The translations under genes were made by a program, and so were the position numbers. From contig JAHLEZ010000032.1 of the NCBI GenBank assembly GCA_020726505.1, forward strand, positions 248,001 through 312,000: 64,000 bases of DNA. The letters run 5' to 3'. A model generated the notes under the pieces. The model had not been told where the DNA came from, searched no databases, and was given only the letters and a program-made list of their open reading frames with translations. This DNA is from Leptodontidium sp. MPI-SDFR-AT-0119. Lineage: Eukaryota; Ascomycota; Leotiomycetes; Helotiales; Leptodontidiaceae. Shown piece by piece: positions 23,777 to 33,800 of the stretch (position 1 is the stretch's first letter; every line of letters starts with the position of its first letter).

Positions 23777-24247
23777 TCACATAACCAAGCAACCACAACA
23801 ACCTCCTCGTCTTTCCCCCCCATCTCGAAAAATCTGGGCCTCATATGGGCCGATATCCATCCCAAACCCTGGCTTAGGCTGAGCAGCACCCGTCGCATAC
23901 CCAGGAGGCCCAGCAGCCGTATCGCTCCAGCAAGCCCAATATCCGGCCGGCAAACCCTCATTGAAGCGACATCTGCCCACAGGGCAATGAAACCATTGTT
24001 CTTTTGTTTCATTATTGATCCCAATGCGGCTCGTGAATGAGCAACCACAAGGCGGGTTTCCAGCCACAATTCCTAAGGAGTCGTTCCAGGAAACAAATTT
24101 ACTCTTCCCACCATGGCAGGCGTCATCGCAGTAGAAGTAGGGTCGGCCAACGTGGCCGTGGGTATTTTTCGAGTTGACCGTTTGTGGTCTGGCGGCGTGG
24201 CCGCACTGGCATGTGGGTGGTGAGTTGAGGGGGAAGGAAGGCTCCAT
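23777..24247 (-). CDS. GRF-type zinc-finger protein, small
   Basis: An intronless frame of 156 residues starting at ATG 24247. Residues 14-56 fit the GRF zinc finger: CQCGHAARPQTV, a GRPYFYC segment, then CHGGKSKFVSW (Cys-x-Cys-Gly, later Cys, Cys, closing aromatic-Trp). A second cysteine cluster follows (NPPCGCSF, WFHCPVGRC), so the protein may have two zinc sites. The C-terminus is Gly/Cys-rich. GRF fingers bind single-stranded nucleic acid in enzymes such as APE2 and topoisomerase III, but many fungal proteins carry only this domain and have no known role. An antisense open frame of similar extent was judged a shadow. Confidence 0.7.
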   Translation of the reverse strand: MEPSFPLNSPPTCQCGHAARPQTVNSKNTHGHVGRPYFYCDDACHGGKSKFVSWNDSLGIVAGNPPCGCSFTSRIGINNETKEQWFHCPVGRCRFNEGLPAGYWACWSDTAAGPPGYATGAAQPKPGFGMDIGPYEAQIFRDGGERRGGCCGCLVM

Positions 24248-24739
24248 GGTTGAATCCTTTGGGAAGGGAGGAGGCGATTCAAGAGTTTAGAAAGAGGAGA
24301 GTCGGTGGATCTATTAGTGAAATGTAAGTAAGAATACTTGAACATGGGAAAGACGTTCTTTTACATTACTGTTGAAAGATTGAGGGTCTAAGCAATATAA
24401 TCTTGCTGTTGAACAAGGCGATCGGGGCTCAAAGATGAAGTGGGTTGGAGAGGGAAATAAACACTCACGGTCTGGTCTTATCCATATTTCCTTGGGAAAT
24501 GTTTTTGCTCTGCAGCCTTGGGCCGCGTGGTACAGCTTCATTTCACCCTGCATATTTGAAGTTTCATGTATCAATACATATCCCCAACAAGGTTGAACGA
24601 TATAATTATCTGAGACCTACGCAGCGGAAACCAACCGGGATTTATTTTGGGCAACTCCAGCGCAAACGAAAATAGTTCGCCGTCGGCTGGTGAGCAAAAG
24701 GGGAATTCGATACATCCACAGCGCTAAGCGAGCCGCATA

Positions 24740-24784
<45 letters not shown>

Positions 24785-25266
24785 CGGGTAGGCGCTGATT
24801 CTATTTCAGCCTTGCATAAACAATTCCAGGAAGTATAATACGAAGATTCTGGTTTTAAATAAATGCAAAGCACCTATAGATGATTTAAACGCTTTGGTGC
24901 AATGGGTGGGAATGTTACTGGACAATCCGAGGTTACTAGGAATCTGCTATCCACGTGACCACTGACGTGCTCCCACCCCTGTTTGAGCAGGACTTTCCTA
25001 TATCTCAGAACAAAACCTTCTTTATCACAATATATTTTATAACATATCGGGACCGCCTTATAATAGGGAATTGGAGTGGGCTTCGGCTTTTTATAATATG
25101 GACCTGGAACTGTTTTTTCAGGCTCCCGAGACTCTAGAGTTTAGAAAGTCTCGAGCCGCCAGAGCGCGAATGCATCATGTATCTGCCTATTCTACCCAAT
25201 TCCAAAGACTTAGTCTCCGCAGGTTTAATAAGCCCTACCTTTTGTATTATTATAGAGGCCCTTCCC
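24248..25266. other. Intergenic with poly-G run
   Basis: No supported gene. It contains the 45-base G homopolymer described separately. Short overlapping open frames on both strands have no family features. Confidence 0.4.
24740..24784 (+). repeat. 45-base poly-G homopolymer
   Basis: An uninterrupted run of G, followed by CGGG. Such runs can form G-quadruplex DNA and are prone to length errors in assembly, so the exact count is uncertain. Confidence 0.9.
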
Positions 25267-25482
25267 TCAACACCCATCACTCCCCTTAAAACTCGCATCA
25301 TCCTCAATCTCCCTCTCGCCCACCCCATCCTCCTCCCTCTTCCACCTCTTCTCATCCCTCTCCAGCAACTCTTCCGTCGGCGTCATCTCCCTACGTCTCT
25401 TCTTCCCCCAGGCTGTGAAGCTTCCAGGAGGTGTGACGTGGAGTGCCGATCCGGTTTGAACGCTTATTATATTGCTGGACAA
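25267..25482 (-). other. Possible hypothetical small protein next to a poly-G run
   Basis: A minus-strand frame codes a charged peptide (HVTPPGSFTAWGKKRRRE, then Glu/Arg-rich). Upstream the same frame crosses the 26-base poly-G (poly-Pro when translated), and I find no good ATG. It could be the C-terminal part of a small gene whose start is blurred by the homopolymer, or chance. Confidence 0.2.
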
Positions 25483-25517
25483 GATGGGATAATCGCGTCG
25501 CGTCGTGGAGATGGAGT

Positions 25518-25543
25518 GGGGGGGGGGGGGGGGGGGGGGGGGG
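25518..25543 (+). repeat. 26-base poly-G homopolymer
   Basis: The second uninterrupted G run within 0.8 kb of the first. Confidence 0.9.
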
Positions 25544-25560
25544 TGATGGTTATGTTGTGA

Positions 25561-26198
25561 TGGAGTGAACTGGGTGGTGTTGGCCTGGGAATTAGAAGCT
25601 TCAACGCGTTGGGTTGGGTTAAGTCAGCTGCTCACGCGAACATGCCCCGGGCACGGTGGACTCTGCTCCAGCCTGAAGAACGACCAACCCACCCCACCCC
25701 ACTGGCTCGCGAAAGTTAGGGGAACTTTGTCAATATCGCTTACTGCTTGACAAAACTATCAATACCAACAAAAATCATTGCTTGGTCAGATACGTCAATC
25801 CGCTCTTCTACAACCTCCTTCTCGTTTCCGCATCATTAAATGTCACAAGTGTGCTGTGCCGATCTTCCATGTTCTCGGACTGTACATGTACCTGTACCTC
25901 GCCAATTGTTGGAAAGTCACAATTTGGAGCTCTTGTATGGATCCAAAAAAGCCACGTTGGTTTTGCTGGGATTTTACGATGTGCAACAAAACAACAGTTA
26001 TTCAGATGTGAGTGAGGTTCCTGTGTCGGGATGTCAGATGCCGTTGGTTGGGCCCGGACAGACGCCCGCCATAATTCCAATAAATAGCTGCTGAATTGAG
26101 GGAACAATTTAAATAATCTTTTAATATATTAAAGAATTGTATTTATTCGATTTAATATAAGTTGTTTTATTTGTAACATTCCCAATACCTAACTTACG
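25561..26198. other. Intergenic, 3' side of the transcription factor gene
   Basis: Several open frames of about 80-100 codons overlap on both strands at 25778-26107. None has family features. The last 100 bases are AT-rich, as expected of a 3' UTR/terminator region. Confidence 0.4.
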
Positions 26199-28388
26199 TT
26201 ATCCCACGACATCACTCCACTCTGACTGAATAAAATCAGTGTAAGCCTAACAAGATCAAGGTAAACTTACCCAGGGTACATTTGAAGGATGAAGCCAATG
26301 CTCCGGTTCAGTGAACAACCTCATCTGATCAGAGCTTATCCAGTCCTCCAAGCTGTTCTGATTTGGAGAAGGTGTTGCTCTATGAAATTATCAGCCAAAC
26401 TCTCTCAAATCACCACTACTCACAGCAAGAATCTCAATATCCTGGAAGCCTTCTCACAAATCCTACTCCTTTCAGCTAACCTCTCGAACCTCCTCATCGC
26501 ATCTTCCAAGATTCCTTTAAACTTCTGATACTGCGGCTTGTATATGGGCATCAGTAAAGCTACCGCTAGGACAGCAGCTGCGTGAAAAGCATGGAAGCTC
26601 CCAAGTCCATTGGTGTACCACATGTATGGACGAAAGCTTGGAGTCTCCGACAGAACTTTGTGAATGTCCAACAACGCCTCTGCGGAAGCGATGCACCGGA
26701 TCTGAGACTCATTTGGGACATCTAATCCAAGAATCGATTGTGCGAAGAAAGGTCGGTGGAGCAAGAGAAAGAGCTGATGGGAGTAGGCGTGTAAAATATG
26801 CAGATGAACCGCATGATAGGACGGCAATTCTTCAAAGGTTGTGTCTGCCAGGTATCGGTTTTCCCACTCCTCCTGAACGAGACAGATTTGTTGATCCAGG
26901 GCTTGAATTCTAGCACGGCTCGGCTCTGCTGACCTGAAAGTCTCGCTGCAAATCTGGACGGTGATATTGTACAGCTGGAACTTAAATAGTAGGTAGGACA
27001 TCTGTGTAGGTCCAGTGAATGATTCCCGGATACCAGTGAGTGTGATTGCTTCATCGTTGACATCAGCCGGTAGTTTCACATCGCTAGAAATCTTCCATGT
27101 CGGGTCTGGGCTTCCAATGGCAGTATTTTGGATAGTGTAAAGCATCATGAGACCTGCCCAACATCGCCTTCGTTCTTCGCATTGAATAGGGTCCAAATTG
27201 AACGCGGATGGGTCTATATGGCAAGCGAGAGCTATGGCGACGTTGTATGTCATCCCTAGGTATGTCAGAGCTGGAAATTGGAGATAGACACTTGTGGGAA
27301 GTTACCAAGTAGAACCCATGTGTGATCTTGGCTATGGCCCATTGCATAGATAAGCATAACCAGTGCTTGTAATGACTGCAGATTATGCTTTCCCCAAAAC
27401 ACCCCTTGCTTAGCAAGACACTTCATGGCAGCTTCCCGATACCGCCGACTTAGCATGCGAATGTTATCACAAGAGTTTCGTCCTCGTGCAAGGTCTCGTA
27501 GAACTGTGTCGTCTTCCTCAAGACCAGTAACTGCCAAGGAAAGAAGTACAAACAAGATTGCCAACCACGACACAGGGGTAGAAGACGGATCCTCGACAAA
27601 TCCGTTATACTGAGCGTGAAAAGTCGGATCATGCAGAATATGAAAAAGCTAGAGATTATTAACAGGCGTACGTGAATATGGAGGTGCTTTCTTACAGGCG
27701 AGAACACTGAAAAGTACTGATTCTTCAAATAGTCGCATTGCTGGATAGGGGGGAGGATCGAGAGGATCTCATCGATAGATGACACAGGAGAAGAGTCGAA
27801 TGGGAATCCAGATGACATCCCAGAATCGTCTGGGTCGTCCAAAGAAGGAGTTGCGATTGATAGGTTAGTATTTGCAAGTACTGATGTCCATTGCGACGTT
27901 CGAGGCTCGTATCGAACATCTCCTTCAGCAGTCGAAGTCAAGACTCCATGTCTTGCTGAGGTTGCTTGGTCAGAAAGGAGAGCTGCTTGGGAGGAGGGTT
28001 CGGATACGAGGGATTCTGGCGACAGTTGAGAAGTTTGGCAACTGTCTAAAGGAGACGGGATCGAATTGTTGATTTGCCCGTTGATTGGGCGAAGGGAGAC
28101 ATTGGTGTGTTGCTTCAAGAGTTGCTCAAGATTGTTTATTCGGTTCAAGAGTTCCTCGTTGGAAGATGATTGAGGTAAAGCGGCGTCGGTTTCCCGGGAG
28201 CCTTTGTAAACACATCTATTGATGCAACCTCGCCGACGGCATGTGTCGCAAAAGGGTCTCGTTCTCGAGCATTTAATTTTTCGATGTCGACAAGGCTCAC
28301 AACTGATCGGCTGACGAACACTTGCAGGTATCGGGGAGAAGCTTGTACGATGAGATGATGCCGAGTGTTGAGGATATTGCTGCTCCAT
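26199..28388 (-). CDS. Zn2Cys6 transcription factor with fungal TF domain
   Basis: Five exons in phase (28388-27696, 27648-27306, 27255-26424, 26379-26271, 26225-26199) give 667 residues. The binuclear zinc cluster is at residues 30-59 (SCEPCRHRKIKCSRTRPFCD, then TCRRRGCINRC), with ligands Cys30, 33, 40, 47, 50 and one of the two later Cys. A coiled-coil-like linker (ELLNRINNLEQLLKQH) follows, then the fungal-specific TF domain (LGMTYNVAIALACHIDPS, then CEERRRCWAGLMMLY). Introns are 44-50 bp. The last two exons were recovered by splicing and end in the typical TF tail WLHPSNVPW..EWSDVVG. It sits beside the hydrolase/transporter genes. Two nearby divergent promoters carry repeated CGG triplets of the kind such factors bind, so it is a candidate pathway regulator (inference). 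Confidence 0.9.
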
Positions 28389-28753
28389 GGCTGACTGGAC
28401 TTGAGCGTTTTGTCGGAGAAGGAAATCTGGGGCGGGGTCGTCCGCTTTATTCCATTCAGATAAGAGCTAGAGTACAATCACGTGGGAGGCAAATCTTATA
28501 GAGAGCACCATTTGTCCGGGCAATCCAATCCGTTCACGAGTGAAACCGTCGAATTACTTTGAAGTATAAATAAGGGATGATTGCATGTATTTCAGGAAAG
28601 TCTTCTTGGAAATTTCGGAATCCTACCATTCAACTACGGTATAGCAGCATGCTCCTGTCATGATTTCACAGCGATTTATCAAGTTTGCACATTGAAGATG
28701 AAGCGTTGTTTTATCCAGGATTCGTGTAAATAGGCTTGGACATGGGTTGTTGT
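28389..28753. promoter_or_regulatory. Upstream region of the Zn2Cys6 gene
   Basis: About 365 bp between the end of the fusion hydrolase gene and the TF start; both genes run leftward. Just upstream of the ATG (28414-28442) are a CGGAGAAGG and a GGCGGGG, weakly similar to the CGG element of the nearby divergent promoters. The match is too loose to call a site. Confidence 0.3.
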
Positions 28754-30718
28754 CTACATTGAAAGGAAAGTGCCAACAGCATTCGACACTCCCGTTAGGT
28801 TCTCATATATATGCCAGTGTCCAACCTGAGGCAAAACTTGAACCTTAGCACCCTTGATCTCTTGCCCATACTTTTCACAGACTTCTGGTGGCGATACTTT
28901 ATCTTCCTCGCCAGTCACGATCAGTATCTGTGCCTTGATTTGGCTCACAGGCAAAGCCTCAGACGATCCTGCAAGCGCAGTACATCCCTTGGCATAACCC
29001 TCGGGATCCTGACCTAATAGAGACATCCGCACAGCAGAAATGCCAACGGGATTATCAGATTTTGACTTCGCAGATGTACCAGCCGTTACCACTGCATCAA
29101 CAACAGCCACCATTCCAGACTTTCTCACCGTGTCTGCTCGAGCAACAGACCCATCGCGAACAACCTCGGGTACAGGCGAAGGTGGTGGACCAAGTAGGAC
29201 AAGCTTGGAAACCAATTCGGGGTATTTTGTCGCAAGCGTGAGAGCGATCAGACACCCCATGCTGTGAGCCACGACCGTAGCTCGAGAAATTTTGGCGTAT
29301 TGGGACAGTCCATGAACGTCCTCCGCATAACTTTCGATGGTGATTGTTGACTTTGCTGATGTAGGCGAGAGTCCATGCCCCTCGAGATCAAGTAAATGGA
29401 GAGAGGATGTTTTTTCAAGTCCCAGTGATGCGATCAATGGAGTATAAAACTCTGATGATCCCCCGAGTCCATGGATAAAAATGATTGGAGGTTTGCTAGC
29501 ATCACCAGCCTGTCGATAATACAACTTCTTGGAGTTAACCTCCGTCAAGCCAACACCACCACAAGTCTTGTCCAGATTGCTGATTGGGATGTGCGATGCT
29601 TTTTCAACCCGAGCGATTGTTTGATTAGTCGCCGTGGGCTCGGAAATGGTGTTCCTCAAGACCCCGAGCCCTGTAACGGAGACTTCGACTACATCTCCTG
29701 GTTTTAGCCAAACCGGAGGTTTCTGCCCAAATCCAACTCCAGCCGGTGTTCCTGTGGCGAGAACATCTCCAGGCTGCAGAGTCTGGCCTGCCGAAAGTGT
29801 TTGAACAAGGAAAGGAATGGAAAATATGAGGTCGTCGGTTGTTGAATTCTGTCTCAGGCTACCATTGACGTGAGTCTGCACGCGAAGTGTCTTGGGTAGA
29901 TCGCATGCTGGAACAGCTATCGGGCCCTGTGTACAATGTCAGAGTCCGCGGCTTCAAAACAGAGGATGCGGTACATACCATTGGACAGAATGTGTCTGGG
30001 GATTTTCCAATATAAAACTGCTTGTGGTCCCTCTGTCTTTCACGCGCTGTCATATCATTGATGATTGTGTAACCCCAAACATGGTTCATAGCATTTGCCT
30101 CCTTGATCTTGAAGCCACCTTTTCCAATGATAACTCCGATTTCCCCTTCGTAGTCAACCGTATCGGTAAAGCCAGGATGTGGGAAGATTGGTTCTCCATG
30201 TGCAATGATGCTTGTGGATCTCTTGGTGAAAATGACTGGATGAGTTGGCTGATCAACTTTGTCGCTAGAGTCATATCCAGACGTATTGAACTCAATGGCG
30301 TGCTCGAAATAATTCTTCCCTACAGCTAGGATATCTCGGCCGCTGATCGGGGGGAGGAGCTGAACCGAGGAGAGCTGAATGACTTCGCCAGCAGGCTCTA
30401 TGTTGGTTTCACCAATCTCAATAACCTTGAAGTACTAGTCAGCTTGGTGCACAAGGCACAAAGAGTTTATTGCATCTGGAGCGGCTCATTTGCAATGAGA
30501 TACCAAGGGGAAGATGGTTCTGAACGCAAACGGAAGAAGCATACCTGATAAAGGTTGGCAAGCGGAGCCCCAGATGAAAAGCTCAGAGGTTGAATTGTAG
30601 ATTTCTCGACGTCAAGATGTCCGATTCGAGACTGGCCTGAAGTATTCGAGTCTGTATATGCCACATAGTTTGTGAATCGTGGTTGCGAGCCGTTGACATG
30701 GCCGGTGGTAGTAGACAT
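28754..30718 (-). CDS. Fumarylacetoacetase-fold / alpha-beta-hydrolase fusion enzyme
   Basis: Three exons (30718-30545, 30425-29979, 29926-28754; introns of 119 and 52 bp) code 597 residues with two enzyme domains. Residues 75-300 are a FAH-family hydrolase/decarboxylase: GKNYFEH, HPVIFTKR, metal ligands Glu151 and Glu153 in DYEGEIG, Asp182 in INDMTARE, and the C-terminal GDVLATGTPAGVG. Residues 335-597 are an alpha/beta hydrolase: oxyanion loop HGLGGS, nucleophile Ser429 in AHSMGC, acid Asp549 in GEEDKVSP, and His577 in GHWHIYE. FAH-fold enzymes cleave or decarboxylate acyl-pyruvate-type oxo acids, and MhpC-type hydrolases cleave related ring-fission products. A single protein could therefore do two consecutive steps of an aromatic or oxo-acid pathway (inference). 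The gene is divergent from the transporter gene. Confidence 0.88.
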
Positions 30719-31515
30719 GGTCGAAAGTGGGAGTACTGAGCTTACTAGACGAGACGATGCCGCAATTTGATTCTTGAAGTTGGGGACAGGTCGTATATTA
30801 AAGGCAAACGATCAGTCGATGTCACCAAAAAAAAAAAACGAAACTTCGCAGGAAAGCTAGAAGTGGAATGTTTTGGACCTTTGAAGATCAACCCCACCAA
30901 GCTCTACAAATTTCTGCCCCGCGGTGTGGCATCATTCGCTCTATTGACTCAATCCCGGTTCCGACAAATGGAAAAGGTTAAGCCCAAGTCCAATCCGTCC
31001 CGCCACCCTTACGTCTCCGCCATGTCCGCCATCTCCGCATGATAGCCGCGACATCTCCGTCTTCCCCGTGCCTTGTCCGTGAACTCCTCATGACTTCCCT
31101 ATTTCGAGCAGTTTGGCTAATAATCGTTGAACTAAGACTGTTGAGGGATGAACGATGTCTGAAAGCTGCTGGGGAAAACGAATCTTACATGGGGAAATGG
31201 AGCCTTGCCTCTCCGCACCCCAGACTTTGCTAGTCCTGGATTCTCCAAGCCTCAAGCAGTAGCTGTAAGTAATTTACATCTCATTGAGAGAGAGTTTTTT
31301 TGGCCCGACGCCGCGGCTTCAGAGTGCAGTGTGGATACGGCTATCTGGCAATGTTGTTCGTTGGTTTCTAAAAACGTCAACGATGAGGGCCTAGTGCATT
31401 CACGTTGCTGCTATTCTTAAAGCCCTGTCCGTCCTGCTCCCAAATCTCAAGATTCAAACTCTCAAAACCTCCTACAGAAGATTTTCAGTATTCAATTGTT
31501 TTTCCATAACTCACA
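30719..31515. promoter_or_regulatory. Divergent promoter: fusion hydrolase / acetate-type transporter
   Basis: This is the 797-bp intergenic region shared by the two divergent genes. It contains a poly-A run near 30826 and the triple-CGG element at 31015-31038. Short open frames here are not supported as genes. Confidence 0.6.
31015..31038 (-). promoter_or_regulatory. Triple CGG-N6-CGG-N6-CGG element, copy 1
   Basis: On the minus strand this reads three CGG triplets spaced by six bases, with spacers AGATGG and ACATGG. The same 24-bp element, differing at two positions, lies at 33358-33381 in the next divergent promoter. Directly repeated CGG triplets at fixed spacing are the classic target of Zn2Cys6 dimers. 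A related ACATCTCCGT lies just to the right, near 31050. Confidence 0.55.
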
Positions 31516-32411
31516 ATGGCAAACGACAGCGATAGCTACGATCATGCGTCAAAATTGGAGAACGCAAATGGTGGGAGCGTCGCACAGCTGGAGCGACTTC
31601 AAACAGCCGGAGGGCATCCTGACGATAGGAGTCAGCCTGCTCTCCCAGTGGTTCATCGAAGCCTAGCAAATCCAGCTCCTCTTGGACTATTGTCTTTCGC
31701 TACAGGTCTGCCTGCGTCACTTTCTGCTATGTGTATCAACTAATGGAACGAAAGGAATCTTTCTCATCTCCATTTTTGGCGTGCAAGTCCGAGGTGTTGC
31801 CACCCCGAATGTTCTGATTGGAGTTCTCATGTTCTTTGGTGGTGTTTGCCAGTTCATCTCTGGTATCATGGAGTTCGTCAGCGGCAACACGGTGAGTTTC
31901 AAGATGTATTTCCCATGTTGCAGCTTGTACTAAACTCTGCAGTTCGGCGCTACGGTCTTTCCTGCATACGGTGCTTTCAACTTGTCATATGCCATGATAT
32001 ATATACCAGGCACTGGTATTCTGGCAGCTTATACGGATCCTACGACTGGAGAATTGAGTCCTCAGTTTTCGAATGCACTTGCGATGTACCTCTGGGCTTG
32101 GTTTATCTTGACAGTCATCTTCACTGTTGCAGCGATGCGGTCTTCCTGGGTTCTTTTCTTGGATCTGTTCTTTTTGGACATTGTTCTAATGCTTCTGGCT
32201 TGCGGATATATGCTCAACAACACAACTCTGGAGAAGGCTGGAAGTGGTCTTGGCTTTGTAGTTGCTATCCTCAGTTGTAAGTATCTAATAACCAGCTGAT
32301 CGGGCATTTGCTAACAGTAGTTTAGACTGGGCTGGGACAGCTGGACTGTGGGCTGGAGGAATTACTCCTATCGATATCCCAGTCTTCCCAATGTACACAG
32401 AGCCCTCCTGA
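31516..32411 (+). CDS. GPR1/FUN34/YaaH-family acetate-type membrane transporter
   Basis: Four exons (31516-31705, 31755-31891, 31943-32276, 32326-32411; introns of 49-51 bp) give 248 residues. After a hydrophilic N-terminus comes the family signature NPAPLGL at about residues 51-57. Six hydrophobic segments follow, starting with GIFLISIFGV, and including VLIGVLMFFGGVCQFISGIM and FPAYGAFNLSYAMIYIPG. The C-terminus ends GGITPIDIPVFPMYTEPS. Members of this family (Ato/AcpA/Fun34) carry acetate or succinate, or support ammonia export, at the plasma membrane. The gene is divergent from the fusion hydrolase, so it may import or export a short-chain acid that the enzyme uses or releases (inference). 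Confidence 0.9.
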
Positions 32412-32599
32412 AAGGTTCTGCATCAAGGTGGAAGTTGGCGAGAAGTATGATGGTTCGATAATACAGTAGTGAGGAGAGTGGGAATGGAGGGAACATCGGC
32501 AATATGATTGCTCCCCTGGGCACTATTACATGTAAATAGTTCATCGGGAGGGAATCAAAGGTTGAGATTATTTTCTATTCACATCGCCTGACGACTTCA

Positions 32600-33126
32600 C
32601 TACCATTCGTCTGCTCCAAGTCTTCGTAATCCAACATACTTTGAAGGTTCTTTGAACTTGTTTGAAAGACCTTCTGTCCTCCCTACACGCAGTGGCTTGC
32701 CAAACTCAGCCAACTCCTTCGGCCCATGAAACCTCCAGAATTGCCAACTACATTCTGCTCCACCGAACGACTTGATTATCTGCTCTCCACCAGGATGCTC
32801 TTTGATGAACTGAGTGCAATCGTACACGACTTTGTCAACAACGATGACTTCAATTTGTTAATTTTAGATAAAGACGCGGTGGTAGCTTTTGAAAACTTAC
32901 GTAGGCCACCATCTTCCTTTGATTTTCTTTCCATAATTGCCTCTGGCGAGATGAAGGGGAGCTGACTGTCTGGCAAAGAAGTGTCGACGGGGGGGTAGTC
33001 TATTCGGCCAGAATCATCAACAGACACAGTCTCGATATCCTCGGTGGCGGCCTTCAAACCACCATAGGGTTCTCCAAGTGCCTTTTGTCCGATTTCCGAC
33101 CGATTTCCGAGCTTCAGCCAGCCCAT
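32600..33126 (-). CDS. Cytochrome b5-domain protein
   Basis: Two exons (33126-32901 and 32847-32600, intron 53 bp) give 157 residues. The C-terminal half is a cytochrome b5 fold: IVVDKVVYDCTQFIKEHPGG contains the first heme His in HPGG, and WQFWRFHGPKEL holds the second His. The N-terminal 75 residues are charged and probably disordered (ETVSVDDSGRIDYPPVDTSL). No transmembrane anchor is visible, so a soluble electron carrier or heme sensor is likely. It converges on the transporter gene (189 bp between stops) and is divergent from the amidohydrolase, with which it shares a promoter containing the triple-CGG element. Confidence 0.85.
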
Positions 33127-33800
33127 GATGGAAGAACAACAAGTTGCGTTTGAGAATAACCGAGCAGAGGAGCCGAGCTGGGGACTTCGGGGGTAGCATG
33201 TGAGTTGTCTGTGAATCGCTACCTCTCGAAGTAAATATTGACCAGAAGGCCAGATATCCAGGGGAGATCGACTACTCCGTATATCGCAAGGCGTTTACTT
33301 CAAATGATATCTTTAAGTTGCTACTGCCCGTAAGGGCCAAGGGTGGCTTCGGGGAAGGCGGAGATGGCGGAGATGGCGGGGACAACCAGAGATCGAATTC
33401 GCGGGGAACTAAATCAATCATGACGGGAAACATCTGCACCCCGCACTTTTCTATATCCCCGATCCAACCAAGGAGCAAACAGATGAGAATATTCAGATTC
33501 TGTCTAGCGGTTCCCATCATAATCCAATAGACCGTTTCCTATTCCCACCTCTTCCAAGAGTTACACAAGGAGATAGTACAAGGGTTGTCCGCGAACTCCG
33601 AATGTGTAACAACTTTGTGCTAATGAAAGAAATGCGGGGAAACGGAGGCCATACTAGGGAATTCTAGAGCTACAGAAATCTCAACTCCGGCCCTGTGAAA
33701 GCTTTATATGAAGATCCATGTGAAGTCGTGAGGAGAACAATCGACTTCTACGCAAGTGTTGTTTTCGAGCATCAACAACTTCATATTCCATTCAATCACC
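33127..33800. promoter_or_regulatory. Divergent promoter: cytochrome b5 protein / amidohydrolase
   Basis: A 674-bp intergenic region between two divergent genes, with the second copy of the triple-CGG element about 230 bp from the cytochrome b5 start and 420 bp from the amidohydrolase start. No other gene was seen. Confidence 0.6.
33358..33381 (+). promoter_or_regulatory. Triple CGG-N6-CGG-N6-CGG element, copy 2
   Basis: Three CGG triplets, each separated by AGATGG. It matches 31015-31038 (opposite strand) at 22 of 24 positions. Both copies lie inside divergent promoters of the same gene block. It is the likely operator of a Zn2Cys6 regulator, possibly the one at 26199-28388. Confidence 0.55.

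Noticed and set aside
23701..24069. Open frames overlapping the GRF zinc-finger gene on both strands
   Set aside because: The GRF frame has the spaced cysteines of a real domain; the others do not.
28414..28442. CGG-containing sequence upstream of the Zn2Cys6 gene as a third copy of the operator
   Set aside because: It has one CGGAGAAGG and a separate GGCGGGG but not the fixed six-base spacing, so it does not qualify as the same element.
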